Part shown: positions 51,593 to 60,448 of the stretch, piece after piece
Position numbering within the stretch: the stretch's first letter is position 1
Layout: each line of letters begins with the position of its first letter
Source: CBDDLD01 sp965230605
Lineage (GTDB): Bacteria; Bacteroidota; Bacteroidia; Flavobacteriales; Flavobacteriaceae
Direction of reading: 5' to 3'
Length of the DNA stretch: 64,000 nt
Assembly (NCBI GenBank): GCA_965230605.1
Contig: CBDDLD010000004.1
Coordinates: 1-64,000, forward strand
The notes under the pieces: generated by a model
What the model was told of the DNA's origin: nothing
Database searches by the model: none
The model's input: only the letters and a program-made list of their open reading frames with translations
Position numbers and translations under genes: made by a program

Positions 51593-52449
51593 TGAAAGGA
51601 ATAATTTTAGCCGGAGGATCTGGGACACGATTATATCCGCTTACTAAATCTGTAAGCAAGCAATTAATGCCTGTTTATGATAAACCAATGATATATTATC
51701 CACTGAGTACATTAATGCTGGCCGGAATAAATGAAATATTAATTATTTCTACACCAAAAGATACACCAAACTTCAAACACCTTTTGGGTAATGGAACTCA
51801 ATATGGGTGCAAATTTTCTTATGCTGTACAACAAGAGCCAAAAGGTTTAGCAGAAGCATTTATAATTGGCAAAGATTTCATAGGCAATGATAAAGTGGCC
51901 CTAATATTAGGAGATAACATATTTTACGGATCGGGGCTTACGAAAACACTTCAAGAAAGTAATAATCCTGAAGGAGGAATAATATTTGCTTATCATGTTA
52001 CTGACCCACAACGATATGGAGTGGTAGAGTTTGATGAGAATAATAAAGCTATATCCATTGAAGAAAAGCCTCAAGAACCAAAGTCAAATTATGCAGTTCC
52101 GGGGATTTATTTTTATGATAATGATGTTGTCCAAATTGCTGAAAATATTTTACCTAGCAACAGAGGAGAATTAGAAATTACTGATGTCAATGCCCAGTAC
52201 TTAAAGCAAGGGAAATTAAATGTACAAATACTCGACAAAGGCACGGCTTGGCTAGATACAGGTACATTTAGCTCCCTTATGCAAGCCTCACAATTTGTGC
52301 AAGTCATAGAAGAGCGTCAAGGTCTAAAAATTGGCTGTATAGAAGAAGTTGCATATAAAATGAATTATATAAATAAAGCCCAGCTTCAACAACTTGCTGA
52401 ACCACTGCTTAAGAGTGGTTATGGAAAATATTTACAACAATTACTATGA
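51592..52449 (+). CDS. rfbA: Glucose-1-phosphate thymidylyltransferase
   Basis: A 285-residue nucleotidyltransferase making dTDP-glucose from dTTP and glucose 1-phosphate. It has the pyrophosphorylase motif GIILAGGSGTRLYPLT at residues 3-18, then KPMIYYPLSTLMLAGI, and EEKPQEPKSNYAVPG in the sugar site. It overlaps rfbB by one base (TAATG) and rfbC by 4. Confidence 0.97.
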   Translation: MKGIILAGGSGTRLYPLTKSVSKQLMPVYDKPMIYYPLSTLMLAGINEILIISTPKDTPNFKHLLGNGTQYGCKFSYAVQQEPKGLAEAFIIGKDFIGNDKVALILGDNIFYGSGLTKTLQESNNPEGGIIFAYHVTDPQRYGVVEFDENNKAISIEEKPQEPKSNYAVPGIYFYDNDVVQIAENILPSNRGELEITDVNAQYLKQGKLNVQILDKGTAWLDTGTFSSLMQASQFVQVIEERQGLKIGCIEEVAYKMNYINKAQLQQLAEPLLKSGYGKYLQQLL

Positions 52450-53003
52450 TAACTGTCCAAGAGACACCGCTTAAAGATTGTTTTGTGATTAAACCTCTTG
52501 TCTATAATGATGACAGGGGATATTTTTATGAAAGCTTTAACCTAAAAGCTTTTATTGAAAATACAGGTATAGATGTAGATTTTGTACAAGACAATCAATC
52601 CAAGTCTTCAAAAGGTGTTTTAAGAGGATTGCATTTTCAAATTGGTGATTACGAACAGGCAAAATTAGTAAGAGTTATAAAAGGAAGTGTTTTAGATGTA
52701 TGTGTAGATCTACGACCTAAGTCTGAAACATTTAGAAAAGCATTTTCAATTATCTTAGACGATAAAAAGCATGAACAATTATTTGTTCCTAGAGGTTTTG
52801 CTCATGGGTTTCATGTACTAGAAGATGAGACCATATTTAGTTATAAGTGTGATAATTATTATAACAAAGCGTCTGAAAGAGGTATAATCTATAATGACCC
52901 ACAACTAAATATTGATTGGCATATATCTGAAGGGACAAATATTTTGTTATCTGAAAAGGATAAAATTTTACCAACGTTAGACGTTTTTCTGAATGAAAGC
53001 TAG
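52446..53003 (+). CDS. rfbC: dTDP-4-dehydrorhamnose 3,5-epimerase
   Basis: A 185-residue cupin-fold epimerase. FVQDNQSKSSKGVLRGLHFQ contains the catalytic His region, KLVRVIKGSVLDVCVDLR follows, and FVPRGFAHGFHVLEDETIFSYKCDNYY has the second conserved His and Tyr. It overlaps rfbD by 11 bases. Confidence 0.96.
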   Translation: MITVQETPLKDCFVIKPLVYNDDRGYFYESFNLKAFIENTGIDVDFVQDNQSKSSKGVLRGLHFQIGDYEQAKLVRVIKGSVLDVCVDLRPKSETFRKAFSIILDDKKHEQLFVPRGFAHGFHVLEDETIFSYKCDNYYNKASERGIIYNDPQLNIDWHISEGTNILLSEKDKILPTLDVFLNES

Positions 53004-53850
53004 AATCCTTGTGACTGGGGCCAATGGACAGTTGGCTCAGACAATTAGAGAGGTATACGAGAAAGACAAAAACCTTATAGAAATGGTTTTTGCTGGTAGG
53101 GAAGTTTTAGATATCACATCTCAGAACAGCATAGACACTTTATTTAAAAGTGAAACATATGATTATTGTATTAATTGTGCCGCATATACAAATGTTGAAC
53201 TTGCCGAATCTCAAAAAGAAGAGGCTTTTTTAGTAAATGCTGAAGGGTCAAAGTACTTAGCCGAAGCCTGTAAACGTAGCGGAACAATTCTGATTCATAT
53301 CTCAACAGATTATGTGTTTGATGGCACAAGTAAAAGCCCTTACTTAGAAGATGACCCCACCAACCCCATAAACATCTATGGGAAATCAAAGCTACAAGGA
53401 GAAAAATATATCACTTCAATTCTTAATAAATACTACATCATAAGGGCATCTTGGTTATATTCAGAGTACAATAAAAATTTTTTAAAAACAATTTTAAATA
53501 AGATTATAGATAACCAAGATTTAAAAATTATAAACTCACAAAAAGGAACCCCAACCAGTTGTGAAGAATTGTCTTATTTCCTACTTTATTTAATTGAAAA
53601 TGAAAACATACCCTATGGAATATACCATTTTTCTGCTTCGGGCAATTGCACATGGTATGATTACGCGCTCCAAATAGGTCAAAACGTTTCTGGGTATGAC
53701 ATTAACAAAATACAACCCGTAGAGTCATTTAAAACATTAGCTGAACGACCTACCTATAGTGTATTATCTATAGAAAAGACACAATCTAAATATAAGAACC
53801 TAGAGCATTGGAGAGATTCTGTAGATAAGACCGTAAAACGCTTATTATAA
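52993..53850 (+). CDS. rfbD: dTDP-4-dehydrorhamnose reductase
   Basis: A 285-residue short-chain dehydrogenase-type enzyme, last step of dTDP-L-rhamnose synthesis. ILVTGANGQLAQTI binds NADPH; YCINCAAYTNVELAE and STDYVFDGTSKSPYLEDDPTNPINIYGKSKLQGE carry the catalytic S/T-Y-K set (Tyr and Lys in IYGKSK). The full rhamnose pathway is thus encoded in 3.3 kb. Confidence 0.96.
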   Translation: MKARILVTGANGQLAQTIREVYEKDKNLIEMVFAGREVLDITSQNSIDTLFKSETYDYCINCAAYTNVELAESQKEEAFLVNAEGSKYLAEACKRSGTILIHISTDYVFDGTSKSPYLEDDPTNPINIYGKSKLQGEKYITSILNKYYIIRASWLYSEYNKNFLKTILNKIIDNQDLKIINSQKGTPTSCEELSYFLLYLIENENIPYGIYHFSASGNCTWYDYALQIGQNVSGYDINKIQPVESFKTLAERPTYSVLSIEKTQSKYKNLEHWRDSVDKTVKRLL

Positions 53851-53936
53851 TGATAAGCAGCTTTAATACATTGACTATTTTGTATAGTATAAAAGCATTA
53901 TTTTTACCATGATGGCTTTAATAAATTATTAATTTG

Positions 53937-55055
53937 ATGAAGAAAAAAGTTGCATTAATTACAGGTGTTACGGGCCAAGATGGTGCTTATCTAAGTGAAT
54001 TCCTGTTGAGAAAGGGGTATGTAGTACACGGTATAAAGAGAAGGACTTCTCTTTTTAATACCGATAGAATAGATCATATATACGAAGATCCACACGAAAA
54101 AGAACGTAATTTTTTTCTTCATTATGGCGATCTAACTGATGCAACAAATTTGGTAAGATTAATAAAGGATATCCAACCGGATGAGGTTTATAATTTAGGA
54201 GCTATGAGCCATGTAAAAGTGTCTTTTGAAACCCCAGAATATACTGCAAATGTAGATGCTCTGGGAACTTTGAGATTACTGGAGGCTCTTAGAATAGCTG
54301 GCTTAGATAAAACCACAAAATTTTACAATGCCTCTACTTCAGAACTGTATGGTAAAGCCCAAGAGATACCCCAGTCTGAAAAAACGCCATTTTACCCTAG
54401 AAGCCCTTATGGTGTTGCTAAACTATATGCGCATTGGATAACAATTAACTATCGAGAAGCTTATGACATTTTTGCTTGTAACGGCATTTTATTTAATCAT
54501 GAATCACCGGTTAGAGGAGAAACCTTTGTCACCAGAAAAATTACTAGAGCCGCATCAAGAATAGCTTTAGGCTTGCAAGACAAACTCTATTTGGGCAATC
54601 TAGATGCATCCAGAGATTGGGGGCATGCAAAAGATTATGTAAAAATGATGTGGCTTATATTACAAGCCAAAGAACCTGAAGATTGGGTTATTGCGACTGG
54701 GACATCCACATCTATCAGAACGTTTGTAACACTAGCTTTTGAATATTTAGGAATTGAGATTGAATTTAAGGGTACCGGAGATGATGAAGTAGGTTATGTT
54801 AAATCTTGCAACGACCTAGCATATCAGATAGAGGAAGGAAAAGAGGTAATAGCAATTGATAAAACGTATTACAGGCCAACAGAAGTTGATACTTTGGTAG
54901 GAGATGCAACTAAAGCTAAAGAAAAGCTCGGATGGTCACCAGAGTTTAGTTTAAAAGATTTGATAGACGATATGATGTCGAGTGATTTAGAATACATTAA
55001 AAAACAGCAATACCTTCAAGATGGAGGATATAAGATTAAAAACTACTTTGAATAG
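53937..55055 (+). CDS. gmd: GDP-mannose 4,6-dehydratase
   Basis: A 372-residue enzyme counted from the ATG; a TTG directly before it would add one residue. ALITGVTGQDGAYLSEFLLRKG binds NADP; FYNASTSELYGKAQE and FYPRSPYGVAKLYAHWI carry the Thr/Glu and YxxxK catalytic residues. It turns GDP-mannose into GDP-4-keto-6-deoxymannose, the precursor of GDP-fucose. The 86-base gap after rfbD has no hairpin terminator, so it may be read from the same transcript. Confidence 0.96.
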   Translation: MKKKVALITGVTGQDGAYLSEFLLRKGYVVHGIKRRTSLFNTDRIDHIYEDPHEKERNFFLHYGDLTDATNLVRLIKDIQPDEVYNLGAMSHVKVSFETPEYTANVDALGTLRLLEALRIAGLDKTTKFYNASTSELYGKAQEIPQSEKTPFYPRSPYGVAKLYAHWITINYREAYDIFACNGILFNHESPVRGETFVTRKITRAASRIALGLQDKLYLGNLDASRDWGHAKDYVKMMWLILQAKEPEDWVIATGTSTSIRTFVTLAFEYLGIEIEFKGTGDDEVGYVKSCNDLAYQIEEGKEVIAIDKTYYRPTEVDTLVGDATKAKEKLGWSPEFSLKDLIDDMMSSDLEYIKKQQYLQDGGYKIKNYFE

Positions 55056-55058
55056 ATA

Positions 55059-56111
55059 ATGCATTTTGACTCAAAAATTTTTGTAGCTGGCCATAACGGA
55101 ATGGTAGGGAGTGCTATTTTAAATAGACTACAAGACGATGGCTTTACTAACATTATAGTAAGAAGCCATAAAGATTTAGACCTTACAAATCAGAAGAGCG
55201 TAGAAATGTTTTTTGAGGCTGAAAAACCAGAGTATGTATTTTTAGCCGCGGCAAAAGTAGGAGGAATATATGCTAACAATATATGCAGAGCTGAGTTCAT
55301 ATATGAAAATATAATGATTCAAAGCAATGTCATACACCAGAGTTATTTAAGCGGAGTTAAGAAGTTACTTTTTATTGGGAGTACATGTATATACCCTAAA
55401 GAAAGTAATCAACCTATAAAGGAAGAGTATCTATTAACTGGAGCTTTAGAATATACAAATGAACCTTACGCCATTGCTAAAATAGCAGGAATTAAAATGT
55501 GCGAAAGCTATAATATTCAGTATGGGACTAACTTCATGTCAGTGATGCCTACCAATTTGTACGGTCCGAATGACAATTTTAATTTAGAGACCTCTCATGT
55601 AATTCCGGCTCTAATCAGAAAAACACATCTAGCAAAGCTTTTAAAAAGGAAAGTATTTGATGCTGTATTAGAGGATTTAAACCTCTCAAGTATTGATGAA
55701 GCAAAAGCGTATTTATCTGCTCATGGCGTTAAAGAAAGCTCAGTTGAAATATGGGGAACAGGGCAACCTCTTAGAGAGTTTTTATGGGTAGAAGATATGG
55801 CTAATGCTTGTGTACACATAATGAAGCAAGTAGATTTTAATGATGTAGTAAACCTTTCAAACAAAAAGGAAATTAGAAATACCCACATTAATATTGGCAC
55901 TGGTGATGAATTGTCTATAAAGGAGTTAGCCGAAATAGTTAAAGAAATAATAGACTATGATGGGCAACTGATTTATGATAGCTCTAAGCCAGACGGCACT
56001 ATGAGAAAACTTACAGACATATCTAAATTACATAGTTTAGGATGGAATCATAAAGTAGAATTAAAAGAAGGCATTAAAAAGCTATATGTATGGTACCTTT
56101 CAAATAGATGA
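55059..56111 (+). CDS. fcl: GDP-L-fucose synthase
   Basis: A 350-residue NADPH-dependent epimerase/reductase. IFVAGHNGMVGSAI (7-20), AAKVGGIYANN and FIGSTCIYPKESNQPIKEEYLLTG lead to the active-site YAIAKIAG (YxxxK). An insert at about 200-230 (DAVLEDLNLSSIDEAKAYLSAHG) is longer than in E. coli WcaG, as in some Bacteroidota forms. It follows gmd by 3 bases; together they make GDP-L-fucose. Directly downstream is a decayed cysQ fragment. Confidence 0.95.
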   Translation: MHFDSKIFVAGHNGMVGSAILNRLQDDGFTNIIVRSHKDLDLTNQKSVEMFFEAEKPEYVFLAAAKVGGIYANNICRAEFIYENIMIQSNVIHQSYLSGVKKLLFIGSTCIYPKESNQPIKEEYLLTGALEYTNEPYAIAKIAGIKMCESYNIQYGTNFMSVMPTNLYGPNDNFNLETSHVIPALIRKTHLAKLLKRKVFDAVLEDLNLSSIDEAKAYLSAHGVKESSVEIWGTGQPLREFLWVEDMANACVHIMKQVDFNDVVNLSNKKEIRNTHINIGTGDELSIKELAEIVKEIIDYDGQLIYDSSKPDGTMRKLTDISKLHSLGWNHKVELKEGIKKLYVWYLSNR

Positions 56112-56115
56112 TTAA

Positions 56116-56217
56116 TTAAAAATTGCTATTTCAGCATGTTTAGATGCCGGAAAAGAAATTATGAAAATCTATGAAACAAACTTCACTATTGAATACAAAG
56201 AGGACTAGTCTCCTAAA
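56116..56217 (+). pseudogene. Decayed 5' fragment of a second cysQ
   Basis: In one frame it reads LKIAISACLDAGKEIMKIYE, then TNFTIEYKED, a stop codon (TAG, 56206-56208) and SP. This lines up residue by residue with positions 7-39 of the intact CysQ 5.2 kb downstream (LEIAIKASLKAGKAIMKVYN ... FEIEYKED-E-SP), about two-thirds identical, with the stop standing where CysQ has Glu. No start codon or remaining two-thirds of the gene is present. The identity is too low for a recent tandem copy, so it looks like the remnant of a different cysQ lineage. Confidence 0.85.
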
Positions 56218-56288
56218 CCCTGATTTTCTTGTATATAGGAAGGGCTATATATTAGTTTAAAAGTTTATGAATATAAACATACAATCAA

Positions 56289-56318
56289 TTGGTTTAATGA
56301 TATATAATAGTATTTTTG
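56289..56318 (+). promoter_or_regulatory. Promoter for the wecB-wecC-tagA genes
   Basis: TTG at 56289-56291 and TATTTTTG at 56311-56318, separated by 19 bases, fit the Bacteroidota -33/-7 pattern (TTG and TAnnTTTG) at the preferred spacing. The start codon of wecB is 55 bases downstream. Confidence 0.6.
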
Positions 56319-56373
56319 CACAAGTTATTAGCACTGTTGACTTTAAATAATTTACTATAAGTCAAGATTATTG

Positions 56374-57510
56374 ATGAAAAAGAAAAACCTTATCATTTTT
56401 GGTACCCGTCCTGAAGCCATAAAAATGGCTCCGTTAGTCAAGACTTTTTTAAAACATCCAGATCATTTTGAGACTAGAGTATGCGTTACAGCACAACATA
56501 GAGAAATGTTAGACCAAGTGCTTAGCTTTTTTGACATTACTCCAGACTATGATCTTAACTTAATGAGGCCTAATCAAAATCTTTATACGCTTACAGCTGA
56601 TATAATTACTAATTTAAAAGAGGTGCTAGAAAGTTATAACCCAGATTATGTGTATGTGCATGGAGATACAACGACAACAATGGCTGCTAGTATAGCTTCA
56701 TTTTACTCAGGAGCAAAAGTATGTCATGTTGAAGCTGGACTCAGAACCTTCAATAAGAGATCTCCTTTTCCAGAAGAAGTCAACAGAACTATAGCTGGCA
56801 GTGTCTCTGACTATCATTTTTCTCCCACAAGTATATCTAGATTTAATCTCATCAACGAAAATATTTCTGAAGAGAATGTACTAGTTACAGGGAACACGGT
56901 TATTGATGCCTTAAAATATAGCATTGGCATTGTAAACTCGGAGTCGTATAAAGATTCAGAAATAGAAGGGTTAAAAAATAAACTAACTCATAGTGGTCGT
57001 TTAATATTAGTTACAGGTCATAGAAGGGAAAATCACGGACAAGGCTTTATAAATATATGCAATGCATTAAAAAGTATAGCGAAACAAAACGAAAATGACC
57101 TTATTGTTTACCCTGTACATCTGAACCCAAATGTCCAAAAACCCGTATATGATATACTTGAAGGAGTTCCTAATATAATGCTGATACCTCCTTTATCGTA
57201 TCCTGCCTTTGTGTGGTTAATGGATAAGTCTTATCTTATTATAACAGATAGTGGCGGAGTGCAAGAAGAAGCGCCAAGTTTAGGTAAACCAGTTTTAGTG
57301 ATGAGAAGTACAACTGAAAGGCCTGAAGCCGTAGATGCAGGAACAGTAATATTGGTAGGGACTGATGCGGAAAGAATAATAAATGAAACTAATAATTTAC
57401 TTAATAATTCAGAGTTTTATAATAAGATGAGTAAGTTGCACAATCCATACGGAGATGGTAATGCCTGTGAAAGAATTGTTGAATTTATTTTAAAAAATAA
57501 AAATGAGTAA
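56374..57510 (+). CDS. wecB: UDP-N-acetylglucosamine 2-epimerase (non-hydrolysing)
   Basis: A 378-residue enzyme interconverting UDP-GlcNAc and UDP-ManNAc; started at the ATG, with a TTG directly before it. Motifs: IFGTRPEAIKMAPLVK (7-22), VHGDTTTTMAASIASFY, HVEAGLRTFNKRSPFPEEVNR and TDSGGVQEEAPSLGKPVLVMR, all typical. It overlaps wecC by 8 bases; the product feeds that dehydrogenase. Confidence 0.97.
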   Translation: MKKKNLIIFGTRPEAIKMAPLVKTFLKHPDHFETRVCVTAQHREMLDQVLSFFDITPDYDLNLMRPNQNLYTLTADIITNLKEVLESYNPDYVYVHGDTTTTMAASIASFYSGAKVCHVEAGLRTFNKRSPFPEEVNRTIAGSVSDYHFSPTSISRFNLINENISEENVLVTGNTVIDALKYSIGIVNSESYKDSEIEGLKNKLTHSGRLILVTGHRRENHGQGFINICNALKSIAKQNENDLIVYPVHLNPNVQKPVYDILEGVPNIMLIPPLSYPAFVWLMDKSYLIITDSGGVQEEAPSLGKPVLVMRSTTERPEAVDAGTVILVGTDAERIINETNNLLNNSEFYNKMSKLHNPYGDGNACERIVEFILKNKNE

Positions 57511-58723
57511 TAATCCAAGTGTTGTAATGATGGGTTTGGGCTATATAGGATTGCCAACAGCAGCCCTTATTGCTCAAAATAAAACCTATGTTCATGGTGT
57601 GGATATAAATCCTAAGGTGGTAGAAACTATAAATGATGGTAAGATTCATATAATTGAACCAGATCTAGATAGTGCTGTTGCAGATGCCGTAAGAGAAGGG
57701 TATTTAAAAGCCGCTACAACACCTGTTTCAGGAGAAGTCTATTTGATAGTAGTTCCCACACCTTTTAAAGACAAAAATGAACCAGACACTTCTTTTGTTG
57801 AAGCAGCTACGAAGGCTATCATACCTTTATTGAAAAAAGGAGACTTATACATTATTGAATCTACCTCACCTATTGGTACTACTGAAGCTATGATGAGCTT
57901 AATTTATTCTGAAAGGCCAGAGTTAGAAGAGGATATATATTTTGCATATTGCCCCGAGCGTGTTTTACCTGGGAATGTTATGTACGAACTAGTGAATAAC
58001 GACAGGGTGATTGGAGGCATAGATGAAGCATCTACAGAAAAAGCCGTCAACTTCTATAAGGAATTTATAAAAGGAGATTTACATAGAACTAATGCGCGTA
58101 CTGCTGAGATGTGTAAATTAGTAGAAAACTCATCTAGGGATGTTCAAATAGCTTTTGCGAATGAATTGTCGTTGATTTGTGATAAAGCAGATATTAATGT
58201 ATGGGAGCTTATAGAGCTAGCAAATAAACACCCAAGAGTAAACATTCTACAACCCGGATGCGGTGTTGGTGGACACTGTATAGCCGTTGATCCTTACTTT
58301 ATAGTTGCTGATTACCCGATGGAGTCTCAAATAATTGGGAAAGCCAGAGAAATTAACAACTATAAGTCTTTTTGGTGCGCAGAGAAAGTTCAATCTGCTA
58401 AACTGCAATTTGAGTTAGAAAACGGATACAAGCCAAAAATTGCTCTTATGGGACTGGCTTTTAAACCGAATATAGACGATTTAAGAGAATCGCCTGCAAA
58501 GTATATAGTGCAAAAAGTACTTCAAAATGCTAATAATGAAGAATATTTCATTGTAGAGCCCAATATAGACTCGCACAAAGTATTTAAGCTCACCAATTAT
58601 GCTGAAGCTGCTGAAAAAGCTGATATTATAGTGTTTTTAGTAGCGCACAAAGAATTTAAGTCACTTAATATTGATTGTAGTAAAGTTGTACTAGACTTTT
58701 GTAACGCAAATCAGAGTTGTTAA
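57503..58723 (+). CDS. wecC: UDP-N-acetyl-D-mannosamine dehydrogenase
   Basis: A 406-residue UDP-sugar dehydrogenase that oxidises UDP-ManNAc to the uronic acid with 2 NAD. MMGLGYIGLPTAALIA is the NAD-binding head, PGCGVGGHCIAVDPYF carries the catalytic Cys, and GLAFKPNIDDLRESPA is the C-terminal signature. The choice of wecC over other uronate dehydrogenases rests on wecB directly upstream. Confidence 0.92.
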   Translation: MSNNPSVVMMGLGYIGLPTAALIAQNKTYVHGVDINPKVVETINDGKIHIIEPDLDSAVADAVREGYLKAATTPVSGEVYLIVVPTPFKDKNEPDTSFVEAATKAIIPLLKKGDLYIIESTSPIGTTEAMMSLIYSERPELEEDIYFAYCPERVLPGNVMYELVNNDRVIGGIDEASTEKAVNFYKEFIKGDLHRTNARTAEMCKLVENSSRDVQIAFANELSLICDKADINVWELIELANKHPRVNILQPGCGVGGHCIAVDPYFIVADYPMESQIIGKAREINNYKSFWCAEKVQSAKLQFELENGYKPKIALMGLAFKPNIDDLRESPAKYIVQKVLQNANNEEYFIVEPNIDSHKVFKLTNYAEAAEKADIIVFLVAHKEFKSLNIDCSKVVLDFCNANQSC

Positions 58724-59472
58724 TGGGTAATCGAAGATTAGCTTTTTTAAATACATATGTAGATAATTATTCTATGGATGAGACCATAGACATTATCAAC
58801 AAGGCGATAAAAGAAAAAGAAAAAATAAACCATGTTGTAATTAATGCTGCAAAAGTTGTTGCGCTTCAAAAAGATTTAGAACTGAGAAAAAGTGTTAATA
58901 ATTGTGACCTCATAAATGCTGATGGTCAGGCAATTGTATGGGCGTCAAAAATATTAGGCAAACCTATAAAAGAGCGAGTAGCAGGAATAGATATAATGCA
59001 AAGATTAGTAGCGCTCGCTAGTAAAGAGAACTATAAGATTTTCTTTTTAGGGGCTAAAGAAGAAGTTGTAAAAAAGGTTGTAGACAAGTATACCAAGCAA
59101 TATAACGAATCAATAATTGCAGGATACAGAAATGGTTATTTTTGTGAGGAAGAAGAAGAAGATATCGCTAAAAATATTGCTGATAGTGGAGCAAACATTC
59201 TATTTGTTGCAATTAGTTCTCCTACAAAAGAAAAGTTTTTATATAATCATAGAGATATATTAAGTAGTATCGATTTTACAATGGGTGTTGGAGGCAGCTT
59301 TGATGTTGTATCAGGATTGGTTAAAAGAGCTCCTATTTGGATGCAGCTAAATGGATTAGAATGGTTTTATAGACTTATACAAGAACCAAAAAGAATGTGG
59401 AGACGTTACTTAATAGGAAATTCTAAGTTTATTTTTTTAGTGATAAAAGAGAGATTTCCCTTTTCTAGTTAA
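58723..59472 (+). CDS. WecG/TagA/CpsF family glycosyltransferase
   Basis: A 249-residue transferase. The start is the ATG that overlaps the wecC stop by one base; a TTG 6 bases upstream exists but is less likely. INADGQAIVWASKILGKP and RVAGIDIMQRL are family signatures, followed by IFFLGAKEEVV and MGVGGSFDVVSGLVKRAPIWMQLNGLEWFYRLIQEP. Members add ManNAc or ManNAc-uronate to lipid-linked precursors; following wecBC, transfer of the uronic acid is the likely role. It overlaps the opposite-strand deacetylase-like gene by 8 bases. Confidence 0.92.
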   Translation: MGNRRLAFLNTYVDNYSMDETIDIINKAIKEKEKINHVVINAAKVVALQKDLELRKSVNNCDLINADGQAIVWASKILGKPIKERVAGIDIMQRLVALASKENYKIFFLGAKEEVVKKVVDKYTKQYNESIIAGYRNGYFCEEEEEDIAKNIADSGANILFVAISSPTKEKFLYNHRDILSSIDFTMGVGGSFDVVSGLVKRAPIWMQLNGLEWFYRLIQEPKRMWRRYLIGNSKFIFLVIKERFPFSS

Positions 59473-60448
59473 ACACTGAGAAGGTATGATTTTTAAAGTG
59501 CTTTTTGATAAAATCCTCAGTTTTTGTTAATGAATAAAGCGTAAATGCTTTTGGATGACCAATTAAGACAAAATGACCTTCATTTCTAGTATTCTTAATA
59601 TATTTTTTAAAAGCTTTATCAATAAAAGAGGCTTTATAACCATCAATTGAAACTACACTGTTAGAGAACTGTGTTAATAGTCTTAAAGTTTCTTTTCTCG
59701 GCTTTTTAATAGCTGAACCATTTCCGTAACTATTGTGTTTTTTAGATTTAGTTATTTTATAATAAGCAAATTTCCAAAAAAATAAAGGAGATAATTTATA
59801 AGAGCTTATAGGGTATTCAGTAAATAAACCTTCTTCGGGTATAGTTAAATTATTTTCAAAATTATAAATTGTACGATATTGTTTAACAGATCTAAAGTCA
59901 TAATTTTGATATTTAGAGCTATGAAAACCTCCAGGGTAAGTTGTGCTATCTATATATATATTAGAATCTAACAACCCTTTTTTAATATGAGAAAAGGGCT
60001 GAGCGCTCCAACCGCCAGCTCTATAAGCAACAGGGCTTATCCCTGAGATATTTGCTAAAAAGCGAGCATATTCAGTTATAATATCGTAGACGTCTTTTTT
60101 TGAGAAATCAGAAAGTTTATATCTGCTCAGATCAAAAACCCATTCTTTTCCATTGTAAGTTGTATCCTCCCAATGAGGATGAATATGAAGTTCAACACTA
60201 TGCCCATTTTTTGACAAATGTTTTATTTGAGAAGAAATTGCCTCAAAGTCTTCTGCCAAATCAGGATATTCCTCCTTATATTGATTCAACTTAATTAAAT
60301 AACCAACATCTACAAAAACTACAAGTTTAATATTATACCTATCTACTATTTCTAATAATTTATTTGTTGGTTTAATGATACAATTTTCTATGTCCCCCGA
60401 TTTTTCTCCGAAAAACAACTCATAATCCAGAGTAATATATATATTCAT
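59465..60448 (-). CDS. Polysaccharide deacetylase-like protein
   Basis: A 327-residue protein without signal peptide. TLDYE near the start is in the place of the NodB-domain T-F-D-D motif; SVELHIHPHWED holds the H-x-H metal pair, and PVAYRAGGWSAQPF matches motif 3 (R-x-P-G/W). This suggests a divergent carbohydrate esterase 4 fold that could remove acetyl groups from a glycan precursor or just bind it. It faces the wecC-tagA genes and abuts the sulfotransferase upstream without a gap. Confidence 0.75.
   Translation of the reverse strand: MNIYITLDYELFFGEKSGDIENCIIKPTNKLLEIVDRYNIKLVVFVDVGYLIKLNQYKEEYPDLAEDFEAISSQIKHLSKNGHSVELHIHPHWEDTTYNGKEWVFDLSRYKLSDFSKKDVYDIITEYARFLANISGISPVAYRAGGWSAQPFSHIKKGLLDSNIYIDSTTYPGGFHSSKYQNYDFRSVKQYRTIYNFENNLTIPEEGLFTEYPISSYKLSPLFFWKFAYYKITKSKKHNSYGNGSAIKKPRKETLRLLTQFSNSVVSIDGYKASFIDKAFKKYIKNTRNEGHFVLIGHPKAFTLYSLTKTEDFIKKHFKNHTFSVFN

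Noticed and set aside
56112..56373. A short functional gene between fcl and wecB
   Set aside because: The only frame with meaning is the stop-containing cysQ fragment without a start codon.
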